A DNA stretch of 64,000 nucleotides from Sulfidibacter corallicola (GTDB lineage Bacteria; Acidobacteriota; Holophagae; Acanthopleuribacterales; Acanthopleuribacteraceae), in assembly GCF_017498545.1 (NCBI RefSeq), contig NZ_CP071793.1, forward strand, positions 3,861,501 to 3,925,500. Reading direction: 5' to 3'. Position numbers and translations under genes: made by a program. The notes under the pieces were generated by a model. That model did not search any database. It worked only from the letters and a program-made list of their open reading frames with translations, and was not told the DNA's origin. Below, one piece after another: positions 51,390 through 60,661 of this stretch. Within the stretch, counting starts at the first letter, position 1; every line of letters starts with the position of its first letter.

Positions 51390-52745
51390 ATGAGTAAAGC
51401 GAGAATCCTAATTATCGAAGATGACGCAGATATCGTCATGATCCTCAGACTCAAACTGGAAAGCGAGGGGTTCGAAGCGATCCACGCCCCCACGGCCGCT
51501 CAGGGTCGCGACCTGCTCAAATCCGGCGATATCCAAGTCGTCCTGCTGGACCACAACTTACCGGACCGCAAGGGGGTGGAACTGTTGGAAGACATTTCCA
51601 AACACTGGCCCGAACTTCCGGTGGTATTCATGACGGCCTTCAGCAGCGTGCCCCTCGCGGTGCAGGCCATGCGAGTCGGCGCCTTCGACTACCTGACCAA
51701 GCCGTTCAACTTGGACGAGGTCCAGGTCGTGATTCACAAGGCACTGGAAGTGCGGGCCCTTCGTCGCGAGGTCAGCCACATTCGCAAACGCAATCGCGAC
51801 AATTTCGGCTTCGACAAAATCGTCGGGCGCGGCAAACGCATGACGGAGATTCTCGACATCAGCCGCACCGTGGCCGAGAGCGAAGCCTCCACGGTCCTGA
51901 TCACCGGGGAGAGCGGCTGCGGCAAGAACCTCATCGCCCAGGCCATTCACTACAACAGCCGTCGCGCCAACTGGCCCTTCATGACGATCACCTGCACGGC
52001 CCTCCCCGAGCAATTGCTGGAAAGCGAATTGTTCGGGCACGAGAAGGGCGCCTTCACCGACGCGATCGAGCGCAAACGCGGCCTGTTCGAGGTCGGCAAC
52101 GGCGGCACCATCTTTCTGGACGAAATCGGCGACCTGCCATTGGCGCTTCAGGCCAAACTCTTGGGCGTTCTGGAATCGCGCAGCTTTCGCCGGGTCGGCG
52201 GCACCCAGGACATCGCCATCGACGCACGCATCATCGCCGCCACCAATCAGGAACTCCGCGAGAAAATCGAGGACAAATCGTTTCGCGGCGATCTCTATTA
52301 CCGGATCAACGTCATCCAACTGGAGGTCCCGCCTCTGCGCGACCGTAAGGAGGACATCCCCGATCTGGTCGATTTCTACATCACCCGGTTCAACGAGAAC
52401 TTCAAGCGAAACGTGAACGGCCTATCCGAGGAGGCCCAACACACCTTCATGACCTACAGTTGGCCAGGCAATATCCGCGAGCTGCGCAACCTGATCGAGC
52501 GCGCCATGATTCTGGGGAAAGGCGAAATCTTGGAACTCAAGGATTTCCCACGAGAGATTCGCCAGATCGCCTCGCCGGAAGTGGCGCAATCGTTCGCCCT
52601 GCCTCCGGAGGGGATCAATCTGGAGGAGGTCGAAAAGGATTTCCTGCGCCAAGCCCTGGATATGACCGGGGGGAACCAGACCCGAGCCGCCCAGCTTCTT
52701 CACCTCACCCGCGATCAGATGAGGTATCGCATGAAGAACCTGTAG
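51390..52745 (+). CDS. Sigma-54-dependent NtrC-type response regulator
   Basis: This 451-residue regulator has three domains. The receiver (1-120) has IIEDD, phospho-acceptor D54 and K104 in LTKPF. The AAA+ sigma-54 activation domain (about 140-370) has Walker A GESGCGKN (173-180), Walker B GGTIFLDE and the sensor/arginine-finger segment FRGDLYYRINVIQL. The sigma-54-contact loop reads GAFTDA (220-225) where the consensus is GAFTGA. The C-terminal Fis-type helix-turn-helix has MTGGNQTRAAQLLHLTRDQMRYRM. It should activate a sigma-54 promoter in response to a sensor kinase not seen in this window. Weak AAAGG precedes the ATG. It converges on the next gene. Confidence 0.93.
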   Translation: MSKARILIIEDDADIVMILRLKLESEGFEAIHAPTAAQGRDLLKSGDIQVVLLDHNLPDRKGVELLEDISKHWPELPVVFMTAFSSVPLAVQAMRVGAFDYLTKPFNLDEVQVVIHKALEVRALRREVSHIRKRNRDNFGFDKIVGRGKRMTEILDISRTVAESEASTVLITGESGCGKNLIAQAIHYNSRRANWPFMTITCTALPEQLLESELFGHEKGAFTDAIERKRGLFEVGNGGTIFLDEIGDLPLALQAKLLGVLESRSFRRVGGTQDIAIDARIIAATNQELREKIEDKSFRGDLYYRINVIQLEVPPLRDRKEDIPDLVDFYITRFNENFKRNVNGLSEEAQHTFMTYSWPGNIRELRNLIERAMILGKGEILELKDFPREIRQIASPEVAQSFALPPEGINLEEVEKDFLRQALDMTGGNQTRAAQLLHLTRDQMRYRMKNL

Positions 52746-52780
52746 ACGAGGACAGGTCTGCCGGTCCGGGGGAAATCCGG

Positions 52781-53365
52781 TCAGCTCACGTTGGCGAGCA
52801 TTTCGGGCAGTTCCAGGTGCTGCTCCTTGGGGGCGCGCGATTTTGCCATTTGGATGAAAAGCGCGTTGTTGATGGTCAGGTAAGGCGTCAATAACGTACT
52901 GAAGTAGTTGTGTTTACAGGCCAACATCGCGTTCGCGACGGACAGGAAACCCTTTCCCTTGGTGAGCGAGACTTCGTTGACATCGTCCAGGAACTCCCCT
53001 TCGATTTGAAGCCCGGAACGGCAGAAAAACATGAGCCGCTGCTGAGGGTTCACCATTTCGAAGAAGTTCTTTTCGAAGAACGTCTTCTCTTTGGGCGAAT
53101 CTTCGTAGGCACATTGGATTTCTTCGAGGGAAACGGCGACTTCGTCCGCCTTTTCGGATTCGCTCTCGCCAAAATAGTGAATGCGTGCATCCTGAACCAG
53201 GACATGGTTGCGGCCCACCCGTTGGGCTTCGAGAGAAAGATGCGGGAAATTGAGAAGCGCAACCAACCCGAAATGCTTTTTACAGAATCGTTTTTTGATT
53301 TTGGGAACATCCACTTTGCCGGAAATCCAGCGATCTTCACACAAAAAATTGGCCTTGATCAACAT
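52781..53365 (-). CDS. Conserved-type protein of unknown function
   Basis: This 194-residue protein has a slightly lower G+C coding region than its neighbours. It is Lys-, Phe- and Glu-rich with no signal peptide. The N-terminal half reads MLIKANFLCEDRW...KKRFCKKHFGLVALLNFPHLSLEAQRVG, a likely mixed alpha/beta fold. The C-terminal half contains FFCRSGLQIEGEFLDDVNEVSLTKGKGFL. It resembles no family I know. The open frame extends to 53512, but the ATG at 53365 with AAGGAG and 8-nt spacing is preferred. The gene faces the NtrC-type gene, and a CRP-like palindrome lies 220 bp upstream. Confidence 0.65.
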   Translation of the reverse strand: MLIKANFLCEDRWISGKVDVPKIKKRFCKKHFGLVALLNFPHLSLEAQRVGRNHVLVQDARIHYFGESESEKADEVAVSLEEIQCAYEDSPKEKTFFEKNFFEMVNPQQRLMFFCRSGLQIEGEFLDDVNEVSLTKGKGFLSVANAMLACKHNYFSTLLTPYLTINNALFIQMAKSRAPKEQHLELPEMLANVS

Positions 53366-53587
53366 CGACACAACTCCTTTCCACGGTCTGAAAAACTCCA
53401 GAGGAAAAACCCTGACCCAGCCTGTACAGAGTCTTGCTCGAAAGACGGTTATCCACATACAAGAGAAGTGGATGCGATGTTCTCGACAGAAAGCGTAAAA
53501 GGGGAAACCCAAAGGTCGAATGAGAGAACATCACATCTCCGATTCCACGAAACAACGAGAACACAAGAGCTTTAGGCGGAGCCCCCA

Positions 53588-53603
53588 TGTGATCGTGGTC
53601 ACA
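53588..53603. promoter_or_regulatory. CRP/FNR-family binding-site-like palindrome
   Basis: TGTGATCGTGGTCACA matches the E. coli CRP consensus (TGTGA-N6-TCACA) in both half-sites and is flanked by A and T to give a full 18-bp palindrome. It lies 223 bp upstream of the leftward gene that starts at 53365. A transcription factor of the Crp/Fnr family in this genome could bind it. The window itself only has a cNMP protein without a DNA-binding domain. Confidence 0.55.
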
Positions 53604-53625
53604 TATAGAGCGAATGCAGTGCCAG

Positions 53626-53643
53626 TTTGCCAAAATTGGCAAA
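53626..53643. repeat. Short palindrome TTTGCCAA-AA-TTGGCAAA
   Basis: Two 8-bp arms flank a 2-nt centre, 22 bp beyond the CRP-like site. It could be an operator for a second regulator. Confidence 0.4.
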
Positions 53644-54035
53644 AAAGCCTGTATCTCTGGGGCAACCTTCTAAAAAGACAGGATTTCCGAGACCGACTCG
53701 AAGTTCTCGGGACACGATCAAGGGAAAACGACGAACCATGGGTGGGGCACATGCCCCGAATCGTTTGGGCCATTCCACCCATATCACTCCCGCTTCGATC
53801 TCGCGACGACCTCCAGCGAGGAACGGTGGGAAGCCCTTCGAGAAAAAGCCTAAAAGGCCTGAGTAAAGTAAACTTAGCTCTTCACCAAAATACTCGCACC
53901 GATAACGGGAGGGCGATAGTCACCCCCGCGCGCACCCTATCGATATATCGCAGTGCGTTAATTTTTCACCTAAAAAAAGATGCCGCCCGGGTTTTTTCCA
54001 CCTCTTTCGCCAAAAGACCCAGCCCCGAACGGGCG

Positions 54036-54063
54036 AAAAAAAAGGCCACCCCGATGGGTGGCC
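54036..54063 (-). terminator. Rho-independent terminator of the dockerin-ended gene
   Basis: Read on the minus strand, GGCCACCC and GGGTGGCC (54044-54051 with 54056-54063) make an 8-bp stem with a 4-nt loop, then an eight-U run. It is 46 bp downstream of the stop codon. Confidence 0.9.
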
Positions 54064-54108
54064 TTTTCAGATTCGAGATGTGCTCGGGAACCCTTCCCGA
54101 GACCGGCA

Positions 54109-57000
54109 TCAACGGAAGACATCGCAATCCGTGAGCGTGATGTAGTTGACGAAATCGCGCACATCCAGCTCGTCGTCGCGGTTCAGGTCGTTGAGCGGAT
54201 CCAGGGTCGCATCCCCCCAATCCGTCGACATATCGCCGAGGGTTTCGGGGAGCGTGGCCTCGAGGTCCACATCGATGCGATAGATGCGCCGTACCGGATC
54301 TTGGGCGCTGGAGGTGTCCACGGCCTCCACGTAGACGAAGCCCGATTCGGTAATCTGTGAGGACGCGTTGGTCCAAACCGGTTCGTTCGTGGGCGACCCC
54401 TCGGCAGGGGTTCCCGCGATCAGCGCATCGAGGTTTTCGTACCAGTAATACTGGTAGTTGCCCTCACCGCTGACGGTAAAGCCGATATCGCGAGCGCAGG
54501 CGCCCACGATCACCTTATCGGGAATCACGGCACCGAACTCGTTGTCCGGCGTCGCTTCGATGACGAAATCGAACTCGTCCAATTGCCAGACGCCCTGATC
54601 ACCGGTCGCTGTTTGCTGGAATGTGAATCGGAATTGGACCTGGTCTTTCGAAAACAGGCCGTCGGGAACGGGCTGGTCGATGGTCTGGCTGGCCGTTTGT
54701 GCCATGAAGACGTAGCGGTCGCTGATGATCTTGTCCAGGTTGGTATCGGTGATCTCGAGGAAGGCCCGATCGTTGTAGAAATCGGTGGGATTGTCAGACA
54801 GTTCGAGGATCAGGTCGTTCCAAGGAGACCAGGCCTGTCCCTCGTCGCGAATCCGGTATTCGAGAATGCCTCCGGCAACCCAGAACTTCAGGGTCGCCTG
54901 GTGCTGCAGGCGAATGCGCATGTTACCCGTGACCGGGTAAGCCGGCGAACGCAGCGTCCAGAAAAAACCGATGATGTCGGTACGGCCGACCCATTTACCG
55001 CTGAGGAAACCCCATCCGAGGCCCAGGCTGGGCGAACAATCCTGGATGTCCGGATCGCAGTTGGTTTCGGTGCAATTGGAGTCCTGACAGGGAGAAGGCG
55101 TACCGAACAGCTCGCTGGACTCGTAGCTTCCGTCGATGGAATGGGTGGTGTCTTCGATCAGGCAATTGGTGCGGACGGTCAGCGTTCGGCGATGAGAAGT
55201 GCGAAAGCTGCCGTTCTGGTAGGCCACATTGACAAAGAACTCCATGTCGGAGCAGGTTTGAGAAGCGTAGAACAACCGATAGAGCAGATCCATGTCCAAG
55301 ATCTCGCCCGCATTCAGGTTGCCCATGTCGACCTGGTGCGAATCCGCCCGCTGGGCGCCCCGACGGGTGACGACCTCGAGGCCAAAACCCAACTCGGCGT
55401 CCAGGGGTGAAACGAGGCCCAGGGTGACGGTGACGTTGTCCAATTGGTCGGCACCGATGTTCTCGAGCGCGAAGGGCACGCTGAGCGTTTCACCGGGATC
55501 CAGGAAGTTGTCGGCGGTGGGGTTCTCGGCGTTCAGGAAGGAGCGCCCGGTCAGCCCGGTGTAGTCGATGTCGTGGGTCGGCGAGACAACCGAAACCATG
55601 GCATCGGTATCCTCGTGGGTGATGCGCGCCTCGATCACGTACTGGTCCGGTGCACTGTAGGGCACGTTCAACGTGACTTCCAATTCGCGACTGCTCTCGG
55701 AACCGCCGTCGACGATGGCCGCGGGAACCAGAGTGGAATCGTTCCGGTAGTACCAGGTGATGCTGTAATCATTGGAAACGCGCGCGTTGTTGGTGGTATC
55801 GCGCCACGCCTGGGGCACTTCCAAAACGACTTCTACACGATTCGGCTCGGGAAAATCGGTGCTGGCGATCCGGAAATCGGCGGAAGCGGGACGGGCACCG
55901 AAGGCACTGCTCTGGGAACAGGTGTTGGGCGTGACCAGATAGAGGGCGGCGTAACGGAAATTGACCCGGGTGTTGTCACGCGTAACCTCGAGCAGATGAT
56001 TCGTATGGGACCCAATCAAATTGCGAACGGTAGAGGATTCCACCTCGGCATCGGTGATGTCGAAGAAGTTGAAGGATTCGGTGTCGCAGTCCACCTGGTT
56101 GAACAACCCGGTGCCCCCGAGCGCAAACTGCTCGAAAGGCAGGCCGTCGAGGTCGATGATCGGCGTGGCCGGATCGATATTCTCCATGTTCCCCAGCATG
56201 AGGTTGGACCAAAGCCGGTAGGCCTTGCGGTGCGCGATGGGGTATTCGAACTCGTCCAGACCCTGACGCCAGTCCAAAGTGCCACCGCCGGGCAGGTTGT
56301 TGATGTTGAGGTTCCAGTCGACCCCTAAAAAGATGCGGTTTTCGAGATTGGCCACGTCGGCGCTGCTGAACCCACGATCGATCACGTTGATGTCGAAAAA
56401 ACTCTGGGCGAAGAGCGAGCACTCGGCGGGATTGGTTTCGGAGATGACGTCGAGCACCTGAAAACCGTCGGTAATCGCGTTGTCGAACAGTAGCCGGTTG
56501 GCGGAATCGGTCGCCGGCACCGGGTCGTCGGCCCCCGCGAAGGTGAACGAAAGTGAAAAACGTCGACAGTCGACGGGCAGATTCGGCTCGCTGTCACTGG
56601 GACAGACGACGCCGTTGTCGTACATGTGAATGTTGAATACGAAATCTTCTTCATTGCCCGAGAGCCAGGTGGATACGGGACCGGCCACGGGGTTGGGAAA
56701 ATTCCGGCCCAGGTACGTCACGTTGTAGACACTGGTGCCGCCGAACTGGGCGCACTCGGGTGGTGTCAAGACGGGCAACACATTCTGTATCGACGTGGAA
56801 CCCGTATAGCGAACGCGGTAAGCCACGGTGACGGAACCATCTACCTCTGTGAAACTATCGACATCGGTAAGCTGTTGACTGACCGAAAATGATTGTGCGG
56901 CTGCAGGTAACGCACTGAAAACGGCGCACCACACCAGGAAACTGAAAAGCAAACTCGGGCGAAGGTAGTGTGCCCACAGAATTCGGTTGCTTTTACTCAA
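54109..57000 (-). CDS. Large exported protein with dockerin-type C-terminus
   Basis: This is a 963-residue protein. A Sec signal (hydrophobic LLFSFLVWCAVFSALPAAAQS) predicts export. Most of the chain is made of beta-sandwich-like segments with Asn, Asp and aromatic residues, including an early part with CxxC-like and Cys-rich stretches (TNCDPDIQDCSPSLG) and Ig-like repeats such as LDNVTVTLGLVSPLD. The C-terminus carries DLNRDDELDVRDFVNYIT, an EF-hand-type calcium loop (D-x-N-x-D-D-x-x-D-x-x-D) as in dockerin repeats. Only one loop is seen, so it may be a surface-anchoring or sorting tag. The start is TTG at 57000, 6 nt behind AGGGGGG. It is followed by a strong terminator. Function unknown. 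Confidence 0.82.
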   Translation of the reverse strand: MSKSNRILWAHYLRPSLLFSFLVWCAVFSALPAAAQSFSVSQQLTDVDSFTEVDGSVTVAYRVRYTGSTSIQNVLPVLTPPECAQFGGTSVYNVTYLGRNFPNPVAGPVSTWLSGNEEDFVFNIHMYDNGVVCPSDSEPNLPVDCRRFSLSFTFAGADDPVPATDSANRLLFDNAITDGFQVLDVISETNPAECSLFAQSFFDINVIDRGFSSADVANLENRIFLGVDWNLNINNLPGGGTLDWRQGLDEFEYPIAHRKAYRLWSNLMLGNMENIDPATPIIDLDGLPFEQFALGGTGLFNQVDCDTESFNFFDITDAEVESSTVRNLIGSHTNHLLEVTRDNTRVNFRYAALYLVTPNTCSQSSAFGARPASADFRIASTDFPEPNRVEVVLEVPQAWRDTTNNARVSNDYSITWYYRNDSTLVPAAIVDGGSESSRELEVTLNVPYSAPDQYVIEARITHEDTDAMVSVVSPTHDIDYTGLTGRSFLNAENPTADNFLDPGETLSVPFALENIGADQLDNVTVTLGLVSPLDAELGFGLEVVTRRGAQRADSHQVDMGNLNAGEILDMDLLYRLFYASQTCSDMEFFVNVAYQNGSFRTSHRRTLTVRTNCLIEDTTHSIDGSYESSELFGTPSPCQDSNCTETNCDPDIQDCSPSLGLGWGFLSGKWVGRTDIIGFFWTLRSPAYPVTGNMRIRLQHQATLKFWVAGGILEYRIRDEGQAWSPWNDLILELSDNPTDFYNDRAFLEITDTNLDKIISDRYVFMAQTASQTIDQPVPDGLFSKDQVQFRFTFQQTATGDQGVWQLDEFDFVIEATPDNEFGAVIPDKVIVGACARDIGFTVSGEGNYQYYWYENLDALIAGTPAEGSPTNEPVWTNASSQITESGFVYVEAVDTSSAQDPVRRIYRIDVDLEATLPETLGDMSTDWGDATLDPLNDLNRDDELDVRDFVNYITLTDCDVFR

Positions 57001-57419
57001 CGGCTGCCCCCCTCGGGTATGAAAATTGACTAGTGACCATCCAAGATCGACGGTGTTCGACGTGCCGCTTGGATCGATTGGCCGCCCCATGCCTCGTGGA
57101 AACGGACATGGGATCAGGTGCCAGCTAGGTAGCTATGAATCATCGCTTTACTGAAACCTGACTGCCGAGACCTGAAACCGTGTCTCGCCAGCCGGCGCGC
57201 CCGGGGAGTTGAAGATCGACTCGTTCCTGAAGACGCAGACTCGCGAGGAACAAAAGACAGAATGGATCGTCTTATCTCGGCTCAGAGCTCGAACATTCGA
57301 CACAATGTAGCAATTCAGAAGCCAAAACCCGCCACACGCTACTATTGCGATTGTATGATGAAATCGCGGCCTTTGTCTAACGCTTCAAAACGCCAACACG
57401 CATTTTCACGCGGTCTTCG
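57001..57419. other. Divergent intergenic region between the exoprotein and rpsO
   Basis: This 420-bp stretch has no supportable gene. It would contain the leftward promoter of the exoprotein gene and sequences upstream of the rpsO promoter. I see no repeats or strong hairpins. Confidence 0.45.
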
Positions 57420-57449
57420 TTTGCATTGCCAAAACGACTTTGCTAGAAT
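57420..57449 (+). promoter_or_regulatory. Possible sigma-70 promoter of rpsO-pnp
   Basis: TTTGCA (57420-57425) and TAGAAT (57444-57449) are separated by 18 bp. The -10 box is close to consensus, the -35 box less so. It would give a 5' leader of about 60 nt before rpsO. Confidence 0.45.
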
Positions 57450-57515
57450 CGATGGGCTTGTCGCTCATCAGCACATGGGAGGCAACCCAACAATTGGCTA
57501 GGAGAACCTAAGACA

Positions 57516-57782
57516 TTGATCGACAAAGAGCAAAGAACGAAGACTATTGATGAATACCGCACCCATGCCAAAGACACTGGCTCTCCCGAGGTGCAGGTGG
57601 CGCTGTTGACCGCGCGTATCAACTCCCTTACCGAACATTTCAAGGCGCACAAAAAAGATCACCACTCCCGCCGCGGCCTGTTGAAAATGGTCGGCCGCCG
57701 CAAGCGCCTTCTGGAGTACCTGAAGCAAAAAGACCAGAGCCGCTACACCAACTTGATCGGCCGCCTCGGCCTGCGGAAGTAA
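57516..57782 (+). CDS. rpsO: 30S ribosomal protein S15
   Basis: S15 binds 16S rRNA helices 20-22 and bridges to the large subunit. The 88-residue protein has the family length and signature parts: [45 protein letters not shown] and [12 protein letters not shown]. The start is TTG at 57516 with AGGAG 11 nt upstream. An rpsO-pnp order is conserved across bacteria and is kept here. A hairpin lies between them. Confidence 0.97.
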   Translation: MIDKEQRTKTIDEYRTHAKDTGSPEVQVALLTARINSLTEHFKAHKKDHHSRRGLLKMVGRRKRLLEYLKQKDQSRYTNLIGRLGLRK

Positions 57783-57800
57783 TCGAAACCCCGTCAAAGG

Positions 57801-57839
57801 AAGCCCCGCATCAGACACAATTGTTTGAAGGGGCTTTTT
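57801..57839 (+). terminator. Hairpin between rpsO and pnp (terminator or RNase III-type site)
   Basis: AAGCCCC (57801-57807) and GGGGCTT (57830-57836) pair across a 22-nt loop and are followed by TTTTTG. As in other bacteria it may act as a partial terminator or RNase III processing site that lets pnp control its own level. Confidence 0.7.
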
Positions 57840-57921
57840 GTGTTTATGATCGTGGGGTTCGGTTGGGGTTGGCGACATTGGTCCCCCATCACCATTTTGA
57901 CGAAGACACAGGAGCAGTAAT

Positions 57922-60012
57922 TTGAAAATTGTGAAAGAATCCATGCAGCTAGGCGGCGCCGAGTTCAGTATCGAAACGGGCAAGCTGGCCAAACAGGCCC
58001 ACGGCTCCGTTGTCGTCCGCCACGGTGACAGCATGGTCTTAGTTGCCTGCTGCGGTACACAGGAATGGGAACCGGACCGGCCTTTCTTTCCCCTGACCGT
58101 CGACTACCGCGAAAGTTACTACGCCGCGGGCCGTTTTCCCGGCGGCTTCTACAAGCGCGAGGGACGCGCCAGCACCAAGGAAACGCTGGTCTGCCGTTTG
58201 ATCGACCGCCCCATGCGCCCCATGTTTACCGAAGGTTACCTCGGTGAGACGCAGATCGCCGCCAACGTGATTTCTTCCGACGGCGTGCACGAGGCCGATG
58301 TCCTCGCCATGGTCGGCGCCACCGCCGCAGCCTACCTCTCTCCGGTCCCCTTTCCGCAACCGCTGGCTTCGGTTCGCGTCGGTCTCGTCGACGACGAACT
58401 GGTCGTCAACCCCACCGCCGAACAACGCGAGAAGAGCCTGCTCGACCTGGTCGTGGCCGGTACCAAAGATGCGATCGCCATGGTCGAAGCCGGCGCTGAA
58501 TTCGTGGACGAAGCGAAGATACAGGAAGCGCTGGAGTTCGGTCACGAGCACATCAAGACCATCATCGAGATGATCGAGCGCATGAAAGCTCAGATGGAAA
58601 TCGTGAAGTGGGAAGTGCCCGAGAAGGAAATCGACACCGACTTCTACAACGAATTGAAGGAACGCTTCAGCGCCGACATGATGGCGGCGATGACCACCAA
58701 AGGCAAACACGCCGGCGACGCGGCCTTGAAGGAAGTCAAGAAGCAGGTTCTCGCAGCCTATGAGGGCGACACCGAGGAAGCTGCCGAAAAGGTGGAACTG
58801 GCTTCCAAGTACTTCGGCAAGATCAAGGAAGAGATATTCCGCAACTACCTGCTGGTCGAGCGCAAGCGCACCGACGGACGCGCCTTCGACGAAGTTCGCC
58901 CCATCTGGAGCGAAGTGGGCTATCTCCCCAGCGTGCACGGCAGCGCGATTTTCACGCGTGGCGAAACCCAGGCACTGGTTTCGCTGACCATGGGCTCCAA
59001 GAGTGACGCCCAGATTCTGGACGGCCTGCACACCGAATCCAAAAAGAATTTCATGTTGCACTACAACTTCCCGCCCTTCAGCGTCGGCGAGTGTCGCCCG
59101 ATGCGCGGCCCCGGCCGTCGCGAAATCGGCCACGGCATGCTGGCCGAGCGCGCGCTGGAACCGGTTCTGCCCGGCGGTGAGGACTTCCCCTACACCATCC
59201 GTCTGGTTTCGGAAATCATCGAGTCCAACGGTTCGAGCTCGATGGCTTCGGTTTGCGGTGGCTGCTTGGCCATGCAGGATGCCGGCATCCCCCTCAAGGC
59301 ACCGGTCGCCGGCGTGGCGATGGGCCTCGTCAAGGAAGGCGATACCTACGCCGTCCTGACCGACATCCAAGGCGCCGAAGACCACTACGGTGACATGGAC
59401 TTCAAGGTGACCGGCACCAAAGACGGCATCACCGCACTGCAGATGGACATCAAGGTCAAGGGTCTCACCAAGGAGATCATGGCCGAAGCGTTGGCCCAGG
59501 CCAAAAAGGGTCGCCTCGAGATCCTCGAAAAGATGGCCGAAACCCTGCAAGCGCCGCGTGACCACTATCCCGAACACGCACCGCAGATCGTCACCCTGCA
59601 GATTCCGATCGACAAGATTCGCGACGTCATCGGTGTCGGCGGCAAGGTGATCCGCGGCATCATCGAAAAAACCGGCGTCAAGATCGACATCGAAGACGAC
59701 GGCAAATGCGTGATCTTCTCGCCCAACGCCGCCGGCCTCAACGCCGCGCGCAAAATGGTGGAAGAACTGATCGCCGTTCCCGAGGAAGGCAAGACCTACC
59801 GCGGCAAGGTGAAACGCATCGTCGATTTCGGCGCCTTCGTCGAAATCCTGCCCAACACCGAAGGCCTGCTCCACATTTCCGAAATCGCCAACTACCGCGT
59901 GCGCGCGGTGACCGACGAGATCCAGGAAGGTGAAGAGGTCATGGTGAAGGTCATCTCGCTGGAGAACAACGGCCGCATTCGCCTGAGCCGCAAGGCATTG
60001 CTCGAAGGCTGA
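57922..60012 (+). CDS. pnp: Polyribonucleotide nucleotidyltransferase (PNPase)
   Basis: PNPase degrades RNA 3'-to-5' using phosphate. The 696-residue protein has both RNase PH-like domains (first: [30 protein letters not shown]; second: [34 protein letters not shown] and the active-site region [11 protein letters not shown]), the helical linker, KH ([20 protein letters not shown]) and S1 ([20 protein letters not shown]) domains. The start is TTG 57922 with AGGAG 7 nt upstream. It follows rpsO in the typical order. Confidence 0.97.
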   Translation: MKIVKESMQLGGAEFSIETGKLAKQAHGSVVVRHGDSMVLVACCGTQEWEPDRPFFPLTVDYRESYYAAGRFPGGFYKREGRASTKETLVCRLIDRPMRPMFTEGYLGETQIAANVISSDGVHEADVLAMVGATAAAYLSPVPFPQPLASVRVGLVDDELVVNPTAEQREKSLLDLVVAGTKDAIAMVEAGAEFVDEAKIQEALEFGHEHIKTIIEMIERMKAQMEIVKWEVPEKEIDTDFYNELKERFSADMMAAMTTKGKHAGDAALKEVKKQVLAAYEGDTEEAAEKVELASKYFGKIKEEIFRNYLLVERKRTDGRAFDEVRPIWSEVGYLPSVHGSAIFTRGETQALVSLTMGSKSDAQILDGLHTESKKNFMLHYNFPPFSVGECRPMRGPGRREIGHGMLAERALEPVLPGGEDFPYTIRLVSEIIESNGSSSMASVCGGCLAMQDAGIPLKAPVAGVAMGLVKEGDTYAVLTDIQGAEDHYGDMDFKVTGTKDGITALQMDIKVKGLTKEIMAEALAQAKKGRLEILEKMAETLQAPRDHYPEHAPQIVTLQIPIDKIRDVIGVGGKVIRGIIEKTGVKIDIEDDGKCVIFSPNAAGLNAARKMVEELIAVPEEGKTYRGKVKRIVDFGAFVEILPNTEGLLHISEIANYRVRAVTDEIQEGEEVMVKVISLENNGRIRLSRKALLEG

Positions 60013-60033
60013 GCCGGGTCCTTCACGAATGGT

Positions 60034-60063
60034 AAAAGCCGACCCCGAGGGTCGGCTTTTTTT
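60034..60063 (+). terminator. Rho-independent terminator of rpsO-pnp
   Basis: AAGCCGACCC (60036-60045) and GGGTCGGCTT (60049-60058) with a 3-nt loop and a seven-T tail, 23 bp after pnp. Confidence 0.93.
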
Positions 60064-60229
60064 GTGCCCGAACGCATCTCGACGCGAACAGGTATTGGCA
60101 ATCAGCGATCGGATTACCTTCGATTACCCAGGACAAGATATCTTGCCGAGACGCGACATCCGTGGGCCGATACCGCGCGGCCGAACACACTGGGCCGCTT
60201 CGACCTTTCCGTTCCCGAATGCGCCCTAA

Positions 60230-60598
60230 CTACTCGGAGGACTCGGGAGCGAGCAAGGCACGCCCCGCCTCGACCGCCTCATCCAGCGTCCGGCGAATCT
60301 CGAAATACTGGTGCAGGTTGGTTTGCTCGAACAATTGATAACTGTCGCGTCTCAACCCGGACAGCAACAAATGCCCGCGACGTTTGCCGATGGCGTTCTT
60401 GGTGGCGACCAGCAGGCTAATGACCGAGGAGTCCAACGCCGGCACGCCACTCAAATCGACGATCAGACAGCCGGGATTCTCCTCGACGATACATTCCCAA
60501 AAGGCCTTGCGCATCACCGCGGTTTCCTCCAGGCCGACCCGACCCTGTAAAAAAAAGATGGCCGCCTCGTCACGCCTGGTTTTTTCATATTTGAACAT
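60230..60598 (-). CDS. STAS-domain protein (anti-sigma factor antagonist-like)
   Basis: This 122-residue single STAS domain has the core pattern CLIVDLSGVPALDSSVISLLVATKNA, where the Ser in LDSSV is at the usual phospho-site of SpoIIAA-type proteins. It could be a target of a serine kinase. GAGGG lies directly against a first ATG at 60604 and 6 nt before a second at 60598; the latter is preferred. No anti-sigma kinase is in view. It is convergent with pnp and in the same direction as the next gene. Confidence 0.88.
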   Translation of the reverse strand: MFKYEKTRRDEAAIFFLQGRVGLEETAVMRKAFWECIVEENPGCLIVDLSGVPALDSSVISLLVATKNAIGKRRGHLLLSGLRRDSYQLFEQTNLHQYFEIRRTLDEAVEAGRALLAPESSE

Positions 60599-60661
60599 AG
60601 TCATCCCTCGATGTGATTACACCGCGAACGCCCTGGAAAAGCTACCACTCGATGCTTCGAA

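Larger units (their letters stand above)
53366..54035. other. Non-coding region with a CRP-like palindrome
   Basis: This 670-bp region between a leftward unknown gene and the leftward dockerin-ended gene has no coding-like frame. It contains a perfect CRP-type site (53588-53603), a second palindrome (53626-53643) and an A+T-rich patch near 53860-53970. Confidence 0.55.

Noticed and set aside
53520..54134. Rightward 204-codon open frame
   Set aside because: It runs through the CRP-like site, the A+T-rich patch and the terminator of the leftward gene, and has no coding character.
57420..57449. A -35 box at TTGCCA (57426-57431) for rpsO
   Set aside because: It would leave only 12 bp to the -10 box; the 18-bp spaced TTTGCA is more plausible.
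58039..59874. Leftward 611-codon open frame inside pnp
   Set aside because: It is antisense to pnp, which is certain by its domains. The frame reads as His/Asp/Gly-rich shadow sequence.
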